From Fibrobacter sp. (lineage in GTDB: Bacteria > Fibrobacterota > Fibrobacteria > Fibrobacterales > Fibrobacteraceae), in NCBI RefSeq assembly GCF_017545445.1, contig NZ_JAFWOM010000118.1, positions 20,305 through 84,304 on the forward strand: a stretch of 64,000 nt of DNA, written 5' to 3'. A program made the translations under genes and the position numbers. The notes beneath the pieces were generated by a model that was not told the origin of the DNA, did no database searches, and was given only the letters and a program-made list of their open reading frames with translations. Below are positions 17,680 through 26,066 of the stretch, in pieces (within the stretch, counting starts at the first letter, position 1; each line of letters starts with the position of its first letter).

Positions 17680-18663
17680 TTAGAATTTGATAGGATAGAG
17701 CAAATACCAATGGAATTCCGGATACACTTGAATCGTCGGAGCCGGGAGCTTGAAATAATTCAAAGCTTTGACAATCGTACGAGCCAAGCGGCTCTGCGGA
17801 CGGAACGCTTCCAAGTCGTAATCGAGAGCCAAATAAACTTCGCGATGCGGATTTTTAGCCCCCGTAAACACCCCGTCGTCAATGCTGAGTCCCACTGCGA
17901 TGGCAAGCCAGCTCGGATAATACTTGCGAGCCGCTTCCGGCAACAATCTGTAGGGCTTCACCGAAAGCCAATACGTGTGGTTCACGTAATCATCCGTAAA
18001 TATGCCGTCTGACGCTTGATGATTTTGGTTGTAATAGGCGTTGGAATTAATCCAGTAACTCCATTTGAGGTCGATGTACTTGAACAAAGGCACGTAGCGT
18101 TCCGCCATCGGCAAAAATCCGCCGAGACCGCCCGACAGCACGTCAAAAATGCTAAAACCCCATGACGGGGCAAAGCCATCCTTGATATCTATCGCGATAT
18201 GCGTTGAAAGCGCGGTGAGTCCAGCAAACAAGTACGATTGGAATTCACTTGCGCCAGCCCAGCGGTAACCTTCGTAAAAAATTTCGCCAATGGCGACACC
18301 GGCGGCAAAATGCCCAAGTTTGTCAAGGTTCAAAGCGTAATCAAAATCGGTTTCGAAATGGAAATCACTCCCCTTGTCTCCCCACCAGCCCTTTTTCAAG
18401 ACAAACCCGTAAGCAGCACCGTAGGCGACCAGCGTAAACGAGGCCACACCGGCAAGCCGCCAAGGCTTGATTTCAGGCTGAATATCGACAGAATCTTCAC
18501 TGCGGTAATCCCAGGTGGAATCGCGCCACGTGAGCGGATCCCCCGGAGACGACAAAGCTGCCGCCGGGAATACCAGCGACAGCATAAGCAAAAACGCACA
18601 AATTTTAGCGTCTAATTTACGAGAAGCGAAAAAGCCAATAGCAGAACTGTTGGCCTTACGCAT
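17680..18663 (-). CDS. DUF2279-like membrane/periplasmic protein
   Basis: A 327-residue protein with an N-terminal hydrophobic segment (ICAFLLMLSLVFPAAALS, about 21-38), a second helix near 70-90 (GVASFTLVAYGAAYGFVL) and a small helical core: DKLGHFAAGVAIGEIFYEG, LTALSTHIAIDIKDGFAPSWGFSIFDVLSGGLGG. This HFxxG...SxxxExxDG-like layout fits DUF2279 (predicted periplasmic) proteins; function unknown. The C-terminal third is rich in Tyr and Trp and ends LYPIKF, suggesting outer-membrane association. The start ATG overlaps the fabF stop (TAATG), so translation is probably coupled to fabF. Confidence 0.6.
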   Translation of the reverse strand: MRKANSSAIGFFASRKLDAKICAFLLMLSLVFPAAALSSPGDPLTWRDSTWDYRSEDSVDIQPEIKPWRLAGVASFTLVAYGAAYGFVLKKGWWGDKGSDFHFETDFDYALNLDKLGHFAAGVAIGEIFYEGYRWAGASEFQSYLFAGLTALSTHIAIDIKDGFAPSWGFSIFDVLSGGLGGFLPMAERYVPLFKYIDLKWSYWINSNAYYNQNHQASDGIFTDDYVNHTYWLSVKPYRLLPEAARKYYPSWLAIAVGLSIDDGVFTGAKNPHREVYLALDYDLEAFRPQSRLARTIVKALNYFKLPAPTIQVYPEFHWYLLYPIKF

Positions 18664-19907
18664 TAATTCCTCGCAAAAATGATAACTCCATTTTGGCCTC
18701 CAAAGCCAAAGCCGTTGCTCATAGCGTAGTCAATCTTCTGGTTCACTGCACCATTTGCGCAAACGTCAAGGTGAATAGCCGGATCCTGCTCGAACACGTT
18801 GAGAGTCCCATGAACCTTCTGTTCCATCACAGACATGATCGTCACAACGGATTCAAGCGCACCTGCGGCACCCAAGCAGTGTCCAATCATCGACTTGGAC
18901 GAATTGACCTTAAGGTTTTCGAGAGCCGATGCAGAGTTCTGCTTGAAGAGCGTTTCGATGGCAGAGCATTCAGCAATGTCACCGAGCGGTGTCGAAGTTC
19001 CGTGCGTATTAATATAGCTAATATCCTTGGGTTCAATACCGGCTTCCTTCATGGCGTTGGTCATCGCAAGCATCACGCCCTTGCCGTCCGGACGCGGAGC
19101 GGAAATGTGGTAAGCGTCGGAGCTTGCACCGACACCGGCGATACGGGCGAGAATCTTTGCACCGCGGGCCTTGGCATGAGATTCGCTTTCGAGAACGAGA
19201 ACAGCGGCACCTTCACCGATTACGAAACCGTCGCGGTCCTTGTCGAACGGACGGGAAGCGGTTTCCGGGGAATCGTTGCGCTTGCTCACAGCCTTCATGC
19301 TGGTAAAGCCAGCGAGGCTGAGCGGGTTCACCGTTTCGTCGGCACCACCGGCGAGCATCACGTCGCAGCGGCCAAGACGGATCAAGTCGTAAGCGTTCGC
19401 GATGGAATGGTTCGAAGTTGCACAAGCGGAAGTCACCGTGTAAGACGGACCCATCCACCCGATGCGGTTGCAAACTTCGCCCGCCGGCATATTCACGATA
19501 GCCATCGGAATATAGAACGGAGAAACGCGGGACGGGCCACGAGTGCTGAGAGCCACAGCAGCTTCATAGCAGTGCAGAAGACCACCGATACTGCTACCGA
19601 TGATAGCGCCACAACGTTCGGGATTTTCGTTTTCCGGAGCAATGCCTGCCTGACGCAATGCCTGCAAAGACGAATAGACTGCATACTGGATGCAGCGCGA
19701 GAACCTGGACTGGTCTCTCGGGCTGTAAATACCCGTAGCGTCGAACTCGCGAATTTCACTTGCAATGCGAGATGTGTAGGCCGAAGCGTCGAAACGCTGG
19801 ATGGTAGCGATGCCAGACTTGCCCTGGAGCAAGTTCTGCCACAATAATTCGGGGGAGTTTCCTAAAGAGGAAACGCAGCCCATACCTGTAATAACAACAT
19901 TTTCCAT
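18663..19907 (-). CDS. fabF: 3-oxoacyl-ACP synthase II
   Basis: A 414-residue condensing enzyme of type II fatty-acid synthesis: condenses malonyl-ACP with acyl-ACP in the cytosol. The thiolase-fold motifs are intact: active Cys in TSACATSNHSI, first His in NTHGTSTPLGD, second His in SKSMIGHCLGAAG, and a C-terminal GFGFGGQNG loop. The N-terminus VVITGMGCVSSLG is typical. It runs directly into the DUF2279-like gene with a one-base stop/start overlap. No acyl-carrier protein gene is nearby, so this may be an additional KAS copy rather than part of a fab cluster. Confidence 0.93.
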   Translation of the reverse strand: MENVVITGMGCVSSLGNSPELLWQNLLQGKSGIATIQRFDASAYTSRIASEIREFDATGIYSPRDQSRFSRCIQYAVYSSLQALRQAGIAPENENPERCGAIIGSSIGGLLHCYEAAVALSTRGPSRVSPFYIPMAIVNMPAGEVCNRIGWMGPSYTVTSACATSNHSIANAYDLIRLGRCDVMLAGGADETVNPLSLAGFTSMKAVSKRNDSPETASRPFDKDRDGFVIGEGAAVLVLESESHAKARGAKILARIAGVGASSDAYHISAPRPDGKGVMLAMTNAMKEAGIEPKDISYINTHGTSTPLGDIAECSAIETLFKQNSASALENLKVNSSKSMIGHCLGAAGALESVVTIMSVMEQKVHGTLNVFEQDPAIHLDVCANGAVNQKIDYAMSNGFGFGGQNGVIIFARN

Positions 19908-20417
19908 AGTGCGGCAAATATAGCAAAAAAAGTTGTAACATTTTCGTAAGAGACGAAAGAAAAAGACAATTTGTAATAAAAATATGTTATTTAAGAAATA
20001 TTTATGTAATAAAACAGATTCGGAAGCATATATATAGACGAAAGACGAGAGGTTAGTGGTTAGTGGTTAGTGGTTAGTGGTTAGTAGACAGTAGGCGGTA
20101 AGAAGTGACGCGAACGCGTCATCCTCGACCGTCAGGGAGGGGATCCAGTGACTGTTTATGGTTTGTAGGAAGTAGGAGGTAGAAAGTAGGAAGTGGAACG
20201 TCAGTAGCGTCATCCTGACGACCGAAGGGAGGAAGGATCCAGTCAATTTTTCAATTTTGCATTACAAGAATTCACAGGTTCCTTCACAGTCGTTCAGAAT
20301 GACGTTCCTACCCCCTAACCCCTATAACCTAAAACCTAATCCCTACCACCAAAAATCAACCAACAACAGACATCTAATGACCATAGACTCCCTACTAAAA
20401 AACTATCTTTCGCCCGT
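19908..20417. repeat. Large intergenic block of dispersed repeats
   Basis: About 500 bases without a gene. The first 120 bases are AT-rich promoter space for fabF. From 20037 the repeats begin: AGACGAAAGACGAGAGG, four to five copies of GGTTAGT (20050-20090), GTCATCCTCGACCG...GGGATCC, then AGTAGGAAGTGG text, GTCATCCTGACGACCGAAGG...GGATCCAGT (20209-20243), and a CTAA-rich tract (20310-20350). Same text families recur at 25745, 27696, 32450 and 61150. Confidence 0.75.
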
Positions 20418-20957
20418 ATGCCAAAAAGTTCACGAAATTTAGTCTGGATGGACCTGGAAATGTCCGGTCTCGATCCCGAAAAAGATGTCATTCTCGAAAT
20501 AGCGACCATTGTTACCGACCTCAACTTGAATATTCTCGCCGAAGGTCCAGTCATCGCCATCCACCAGCCCGAAAACGTTTTCGAAAGCATGGACGAATGG
20601 AACACAAAACACCACAACCAAAGCGGTCTCGTGGATAGGTGCCGCCGTTCGCAGTATTCCCTCAAGGACGCCGAACTTGAAACGCTCCGGTTCATCAAGC
20701 CTTTTACAGAAAAAGGCAAGAACGTCCTTTGCGGAAACTCCATCACGCAAGACCGTCGTTTTTTATACAAGTACATGCCCGTTATTTCCGAATGGCTTTG
20801 TTACCGAAACGTTGACGTGAGTTCCATCAAGGAATTGACATTCCGCTGGTATCCACAATTCGAAGAGTTCCAGAAAGAAAAAAGACACGAGGCCTTGAAC
20901 GATATTCGCGAAAGCATCGCCGAACTCGCCTATTACAGAAAGACATTCTTCAAGTAA
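20418..20957 (+). CDS. orn: Oligoribonuclease
   Basis: A 179-residue DEDDh 3'-5' exonuclease that degrades 2-5-nt RNA leftovers to mononucleotides in the cytosol. Motif I is LVWMDLEMSGLDP (Asp and Glu). Motif II lies in LCGNSITQDRRFL (GNS and catalytic Asp). Motif III is HEALNDIRESIAEL (His and Asp). Length equals the usual ~180. No clear Shine-Dalgarno. The PBP gene starts four bases after the stop, so the two are probably co-transcribed. Confidence 0.93.
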   Translation: MPKSSRNLVWMDLEMSGLDPEKDVILEIATIVTDLNLNILAEGPVIAIHQPENVFESMDEWNTKHHNQSGLVDRCRRSQYSLKDAELETLRFIKPFTEKGKNVLCGNSITQDRRFLYKYMPVISEWLCYRNVDVSSIKELTFRWYPQFEEFQKEKRHEALNDIRESIAELAYYRKTFFK

Positions 20958-20961
20958 TTCT

Positions 20962-22287
20962 ATGCAAAGACTCCCCTACGCTCAAAGAATGCGTAACCGC
21001 TGCATCGCGATTACCGTTCTTGTCACTCTAATCGTTGCTATCGTCCACTGTTCCACAACAGAAGATATCCAAGATTCCGCCGAAGCGCTTATCCAAACGC
21101 AAATTCAGGATTCCACGACAATAGAGGATTCAACATCGATTGCAAGCAGCGATACATCCATTTTCGATGACACCACCGTCATTGCAAATCCAAACGGGCT
21201 TGCCCGACTTACAGGAATCGAAGACGAAAATTTCGCATCAGACAGCTCGTACAAAGATACCGATGTGAAAGGACGCGACACCACGCATATCAAGTCGCAA
21301 AAAAATGCCTATCTCGCCGACAAAATCGACATACTCCTCCGCCGCTACCATCCTGACTTAGGCATCATCCTCGTCGTCGATACCAAGACAAACGAAATTA
21401 TAGCTTGGGGAGAACGCCGCGATGGAAAAGTTCAAAACAAGCCTGACTGGATTGGGCGCGCCACCTTCCCCGCAGCATCGCTCGCAAAGTTCGTGACGAT
21501 TTCAGCCGCCATGGAAAGCAACCGCTATTCGCTCAACACACCCATACCGATGATTGGCCGCCACCACACGCTTTATTTGCGACAGCTGAAAGTCCCTGAA
21601 AAGTACAACGGCCCCACGATGGAACTTTCCGAAGCGTTCGCCCGCTCCGCAAATCCGCCCATGGCCATTGTCGGAAAAAGTCTCGGTGCTAAACGCCTCT
21701 CCACGGCAGCCGCAAAACTGGGCTACAACAGACGATTCCCGGGGAACGTTCCCAACACCTCCAACTACACGGCCCCCGACACAGGATACGGCCTTGCCGA
21801 AGTTTCTTGCGGATTCACGACTTCGACAACGCTTACGCCGCTCCTCGCCGCAGCACAGGTTCGAGCCATCCTCGCCAAAAAGCCGCTCGAAATTCCCTGG
21901 GCACGCGACATGGTTCCATTTGCACCGCAAAAACGAGTCGCTCTAGACATCGGAAAATTCAGCGAAAATACGTACTACGGACTGCGAGAAGCGATGCTCC
22001 GCTCCGTGACGCAAGGCACCGCCAGCAAGCACATGTCCATGAAGAATATGGCCCGCAAGAACTTCGAAGCACTCCGCCTTGGCGGCAAGACAGGTTCGCT
22101 CGACGGCAACGACCCCGCCGGACGCTACGACTGGTTCATGGGATTTGCAGAAGCAAAGAACGATCCAAGCAAGTCCATTGTCGTCATCGTGATGCAGATG
22201 CACAAAGAATTTCGTTCGCAACCGGCAACGCAGGTCGCAGCAATGGTCATCAATTATTGGGCGCACCAGAACCTCGAAAAAAAATAA
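20962..22287 (+). CDS. Penicillin-binding protein transpeptidase
   Basis: A 441-residue envelope protein anchored by an N-terminal helix (IAITVLVTLIVAIVHC, about 16-31), with a Ser/Thr/Asp-rich linker to about residue 115 and then a transpeptidase domain. The three active-site motifs are present in order: SxxK as PAASLAKF, SxN as FARSANPP, and KTG as LGGKTGSLDG. The class B pedestal and any transglycosylase domain are missing, so it is a short transpeptidase like those with PF00905 alone. It would cross-link peptidoglycan in the periplasm. Located between orn and lgt on the same strand. Confidence 0.82.
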   Translation: MQRLPYAQRMRNRCIAITVLVTLIVAIVHCSTTEDIQDSAEALIQTQIQDSTTIEDSTSIASSDTSIFDDTTVIANPNGLARLTGIEDENFASDSSYKDTDVKGRDTTHIKSQKNAYLADKIDILLRRYHPDLGIILVVDTKTNEIIAWGERRDGKVQNKPDWIGRATFPAASLAKFVTISAAMESNRYSLNTPIPMIGRHHTLYLRQLKVPEKYNGPTMELSEAFARSANPPMAIVGKSLGAKRLSTAAAKLGYNRRFPGNVPNTSNYTAPDTGYGLAEVSCGFTTSTTLTPLLAAAQVRAILAKKPLEIPWARDMVPFAPQKRVALDIGKFSENTYYGLREAMLRSVTQGTASKHMSMKNMARKNFEALRLGGKTGSLDGNDPAGRYDWFMGFAEAKNDPSKSIVVIVMQMHKEFRSQPATQVAAMVINYWAHQNLEKK

Positions 22288-22320
22288 TTTAGATTTGAAC
22301 ACAAAAGAAGAAGGCATTTT

Positions 22321-23214
22321 ATGGAATTATCTTGGTGGAACTTAATACCGACTTATTTTGACGGAACAGCATTCAATTTGGGCAGTTTTCCTGTACGCTG
22401 GTACGGCATCATGTACATTTTTGCATTCGTGACCGCATACCTCACCATGTGGAAAATCAGCCAAAAAGAAAAGTTAGGCTACACCAAGGAACAGCTAGAC
22501 AACCTCTTTACTTGGATTATCGCAGGAATCTTGATCGGGGCACGTCTCGGCTACGTATTCTTCTACAAAGCCAGTTACTACCTCTCGAATCCGATGGAAA
22601 TCATCTTCCCGATGGCACACGACGATTTGGGCTACCACTTTGTCGGTATTTCGGGAATGTCTTACCACGGCGGTCTCATTCTTTCCATTGTTTTCTGCTA
22701 CATCGGCGCTAAAAGAAACAAGCTCGATGTATGGAAAACGTTCAACCTCGCCATGCTTGCAGCCCCGCTTGCCTATACCTGGGGGCGCTGGGGCAACTTC
22801 ATCAACGGTGAACTCTTTGGCGAAGTGACGACAAGTTCTATCGGCATGTTCTTCCCGCTCGCTCACGACAGTACGCTTGCCAATCCAGTGCTCCACCACC
22901 CGAGCCAGTTGTACGAAATGTTATTCGAAGGAATTATCTTGTTCATCGTTCTTTACAACCTCCGTAAAATTCCAAAGCTCCACGACAAGATGCCTTGTCT
23001 CTACTTGATGGGCTACGGTCTGTTCCGCTTTTTCATCGAATTTTTCCGCAAGCCGGATGCACACCTCGGACGAGTCGATCTTTTCGGCATGAGCCGCGGA
23101 CAAACGCTCTGCACGCTGATGTTCGTTGCAGGCCTTGCCTGGATGGTGTATTTATTTTATAAAGAAAAAAAAAGAAATAAAGCAAGAGATTTAAGGTTAG
23201 AACCGTCATCCTGA
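22321..23214 (+). CDS. lgt: Prolipoprotein diacylglyceryl transferase
   Basis: A 297-residue inner-membrane enzyme that transfers diacylglycerol from phosphatidylglycerol to the lipobox Cys of prolipoproteins. The Lgt signature is intact: GRWGNFINGELFGEV (about 156-170), plus HGGLIL (catalytic-type His, about 116), the YG in FPVRWYGIMY and HPSQLYEMLFEG. About seven helices. RBS GAAGGCA sits seven bases before the ATG. The stop codon is the TGA of the dispersed repeat core GTCATCCTGA, so the final LRLEPSS residues come from the repeat. Confidence 0.93.
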   Translation: MELSWWNLIPTYFDGTAFNLGSFPVRWYGIMYIFAFVTAYLTMWKISQKEKLGYTKEQLDNLFTWIIAGILIGARLGYVFFYKASYYLSNPMEIIFPMAHDDLGYHFVGISGMSYHGGLILSIVFCYIGAKRNKLDVWKTFNLAMLAAPLAYTWGRWGNFINGELFGEVTTSSIGMFFPLAHDSTLANPVLHHPSQLYEMLFEGIILFIVLYNLRKIPKLHDKMPCLYLMGYGLFRFFIEFFRKPDAHLGRVDLFGMSRGQTLCTLMFVAGLAWMVYLFYKEKKRNKARDLRLEPSS

Positions 23215-23313
23215 ACGATAGTGAAGGATCCAGTAAAAATTAAACAGAGATTAGGTTTTATAAGGCGGTTACGCCGCAACTATCCCCCTAACCTACAACC
23301 TAACACCTATTTC
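23205..23313. repeat. Dispersed repeat copy at the 3' end of lgt
   Basis: GTCATCCTGA (23205-23214), spacer, GAAGGATCCAGT (23223-23234), then GGCGGTTACGCCG hairpin and CCCCTAACCTACAACCTAAC, a CTAA-rich tract. The core recurs at 20209, 25896, 27741 and 32451. Confidence 0.75.
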
Positions 23314-25017
23314 CTAATACCCTTTGAACAAGTTTTCCCAAAGATTCTTTTCTTCTTCGAATTTTTGAGCAAACTGCTTGCTCACGTGCTTATAAACGGT
23401 CTTGATATTTTCTGCAAGTTCGTCTGTCACATATTTTTCGACATGATGCGTCTCGGTGTCCGTGCCTTCGTTCATGAGCTTGGACCATTGGCTTTCCTGG
23501 TTTTTGCTACCAAGCGTCGATGAAAGCGTTGAATCTTCGTAGCATTTGTTGTTCACGTAAATTCGCCAAACCGATTGCGGAACTTTTTCGAGAATGTTTT
23601 TCAAGAACGGCTCTGCGTTTGTCGAATATCCGTAAGAGTTTCCGATCAAGCAAATAAGCGGCACGTTGATAATGCGCTCCACATTCACGCGGCTCCACGA
23701 TTCTTCGGTCATGTCAAATGTGGCGTTGTACAAATCTTCCGCAGGCTTCGGCTCGTTGTAGAAGTTGTCAATGCCGAGATGGGCATCCCACAGACGGTCA
23801 AGAGCATCCGCCAAAATGGAGGTCGCATCACTGAGAACAACATTTTCTGTAGCCGCAGTTTCTGGAATTGCGGCAAACGAAGACGTTTTTCTACTAGACG
23901 GTTCGTTATTAGAATTATCCGCCTTGCCAATAGAATCCCCAACATCATCGTCCTTGTCCATAACCGTTGAATCAAACGACGAAGAAACACGGAACTTGTA
24001 GTAAAAACGGATATTCCCTTCCTGAGACTGGAAGTAAAGAGCCTTATAGAGTTCGTTGTCTTTGAACAAATTCGCAAGAGCTCTATACGCACGATGTCTA
24101 GCACCGCCAGACGTAAACTTACCACGGTGAATGGCGACAAAACAATGGAACGCACGCACACATCCGTTGGTATCAATCACGGTAATGCCATCGTAATTGA
24201 GCATCGACATAAACATCTTGCGGATAAAGTTTTGTTCGTACAAATCGCGGTACGACTGCACATCGAGCATGGAATCAGGCTTTATCTGCATTTCCTTGAA
24301 ATCGTCAAAGACAATCTTTCCGCCGTCAAAGTTTTCATCCGCATTGCCATCCCATGCAGGATCGACAAAAAGGCAAATCGTGCCATGAACTTCCCTCTTG
24401 ATTTGCGAGAAAAGCCCCGCCCAAAATCCCTTCGGGTACGACTCCAAATTGTTATCCGTCAGGTCATCTGCAAATTCGTTTTCGTCAAGGTCAAAACGAA
24501 TAAGCAAATGGTCGCTCACTCCGGCAGGCGTATGCGAGTTGATACAAATTTTGGAACGGTTCACGCATTCAATCAGCAAAAAACCTTTTTCCAAAAGAGC
24601 ACGTTCAGTCTCCCCCGCATTGCCAATATCCGACTGGAACACCCCCACCAGAATGCAAGGTTCCGATTTTTCACGGGCAGGCATCTGCTGGATAATCAAA
24701 TCACAACCGCTTTTGCAGAAATGAATAACGTCTTTTAAGCACGCCTTGACGCGTTCCTTGAACAAGTTTTCCAGAGCATCCCCCGAGAACTTGTAGATGC
24801 GGCGGTTCCAGCCCATCGGTGTGTTCCCGGAACCCATAATAATTCTAAACGTAAAGTGATCATTTTCTTCTTGATAGTGCGGAACGCTAGGCAGCATTTC
24901 TATAATGGCATCAATGACAGCCTCCTTCATTTCAGGAAGCTTCCGTAAAAAGAAATCCTTAATTTTCTTTCTATCAAGCCCAATCACATTGGGTTCATTT
25001 TGCAAATTATCACTCAT
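23314..25017 (-). CDS. Protein with divergent diadenylate-cyclase (DAC/DisA_N)-like domain
   Basis: A 567-residue soluble protein without signal peptide or clear membrane helix. Residues about 200-320 resemble a DAC domain: HGTICLFVDPAW (like the GALIVIE strand), GGKIVFDDFKEM, then MLNYDGITVIDTNGCVRAF with DGI at 276-278 in place of DGA, and SGGARHRAYRALA with RHR at 307-309 in place of GTRHRAA. The 31-residue spacing between the Asp and the RHR fits known DAC enzymes, which make c-di-AMP from ATP. The N-terminal 200 residues and C-terminal 220 (Ser/Asn-rich linker, then a region with INVPLICLIGNSYGYS) are not recognised. ATG 25017 is preferred to GTG 25032. No obvious effector gene is adjacent. 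Cyclase activity is an inference. Confidence 0.5.
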   Translation of the reverse strand: MSDNLQNEPNVIGLDRKKIKDFFLRKLPEMKEAVIDAIIEMLPSVPHYQEENDHFTFRIIMGSGNTPMGWNRRIYKFSGDALENLFKERVKACLKDVIHFCKSGCDLIIQQMPAREKSEPCILVGVFQSDIGNAGETERALLEKGFLLIECVNRSKICINSHTPAGVSDHLLIRFDLDENEFADDLTDNNLESYPKGFWAGLFSQIKREVHGTICLFVDPAWDGNADENFDGGKIVFDDFKEMQIKPDSMLDVQSYRDLYEQNFIRKMFMSMLNYDGITVIDTNGCVRAFHCFVAIHRGKFTSGGARHRAYRALANLFKDNELYKALYFQSQEGNIRFYYKFRVSSSFDSTVMDKDDDVGDSIGKADNSNNEPSSRKTSSFAAIPETAATENVVLSDATSILADALDRLWDAHLGIDNFYNEPKPAEDLYNATFDMTEESWSRVNVERIINVPLICLIGNSYGYSTNAEPFLKNILEKVPQSVWRIYVNNKCYEDSTLSSTLGSKNQESQWSKLMNEGTDTETHHVEKYVTDELAENIKTVYKHVSKQFAQKFEEEKNLWENLFKGY

Positions 25018-25150
25018 GAAATATCCACTCACTTAATAATCAATAACTTATCAACCATCAATATACATATTTTTTTCTTAATTTCTACAGCACGTTTTCT
25101 AAGAGACAAAAAAATTTATCTTTTACGCAAACTTTAACAGGAGCATACCT

Positions 25151-25744
25151 ATGGCAGGCATTACTTACGAAGTTGACGACAAGAACGTTGTCGAAAAAAT
25201 CAAGTCAGACGCCGCCAACGCTGCAGCAGAACTCGTCGATGCGGCTCACCTCAAGAAAGGCGACATTGTCGTCATCGGTTGCAGCACCAGCGAAACATTG
25301 GGCAACCAAGTCGGCAGCCACTCCGTTCCCGAAGTCGGGAAAGCGATTTACGAAGGCCTCCAAAGCATTTTCGGAGCAAAAGGCATCTACATCGCAGCAC
25401 AATGCTGTGAACATTTGAACAGGGCTATCATCATCGAGCACGAAGCCGTCCCGAATGCAGAAATCGTGAACGTCGTGCCGCAGCCCAAAGCAGGCGGATC
25501 TTTTGCGACGGCCTGTTACGCCGCCTTTAAAGCCCCCGTCGCCCTCGAGCACATCAAGGCAAACGCAGGCATTGATATCGGAGGCACGCTCATCGGCATG
25601 CACCTCCGCGAAGTCGCCGTCCCCGTTCGCCTGAAGCAAAACCGCATTGGCATGGCCATCGTCATTGCGGCACGTACCCGTCCCAAGTTCATCGGAGGCG
25701 AACGCGCCCACTACGACGAATCGCTGAAAGAAGGGTATGTCTGA
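25151..25744 (+). CDS. TIGR01440/UPF0340 (YwlG-like) family protein
   Basis: A 197-residue cytosolic protein. Recognisable family text: GDIVVIGCSTSETLG near residue 40, AQCCEHLNRAIIIE near 88, VPQPKAGGSFAT near 113, DIGGTLIGMHLREVAVPVR near 145 and a C-terminal RPKFIGGERAHYD. The conserved CCEHLNRA block and the paired cysteines suggest a metal or ligand site, but the family has no established function. An AACAGGAG ribosome-binding site lies nine bases before the ATG. Monocistronic by context; divergent from the DAC-like gene. Confidence 0.82.
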   Translation: MAGITYEVDDKNVVEKIKSDAANAAAELVDAAHLKKGDIVVIGCSTSETLGNQVGSHSVPEVGKAIYEGLQSIFGAKGIYIAAQCCEHLNRAIIIEHEAVPNAEIVNVVPQPKAGGSFATACYAAFKAPVALEHIKANAGIDIGGTLIGMHLREVAVPVRLKQNRIGMAIVIAARTRPKFIGGERAHYDESLKEGYV

Positions 25745-25990
25745 GACAAAAGAACGGCCCTGCGGGCCTACAGACGAAAGACGAGAGATGGGGTGTGGGG
25801 TCGGAGCTTACGCCCCTTTGGAGGATGAGGCTTGGGCGTAATGCAATAAGAAATGCTAGTGGTTGGTGGTTAGTGATTGGAAGTGGGAAAGAAGCGTCAT
25901 CCTGGAGGGAGCTTCGCGACCGATAGGATCCAGTTACAATTCATCTTTGACCTTAGATTTCTAACCTCTACATTTAATTGTAAAACTCTA
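25745..25990. repeat. Dispersed repeat block
   Basis: Begins with ACGGCCCTGCGGGCC-type palindrome text and AGACGAAAGACGAGAGATGG (also at 20037), then GGTTGGTGGTTAGTG, GTCATCCTGGAGGGAGC...GGATCCAGTT (25896-25934). From about 25935 the DNA is AT-rich leader of the next gene. No gene seen. Confidence 0.7.
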
Positions 25991-26066
25991 AATGTGGACA
26001 TTTTTTCAATTGAAAAAAAATCTATTGCATAATTTTTCGATTTATTTTTCTTACATTTGTAAAAGT

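Noticed and set aside
18693..19847. Open frame of 384 codons antisense to fabF
   Set aside because: Composition artefact of the GC-rich fabF codons; no motif, no ribosome-binding site.
20037..20100. GGTTAGT tracts as telomere-like or origin iterons
   Set aside because: They recur in many intergenic spaces in both orientations with other repeat text and without dnaA or replication genes nearby.
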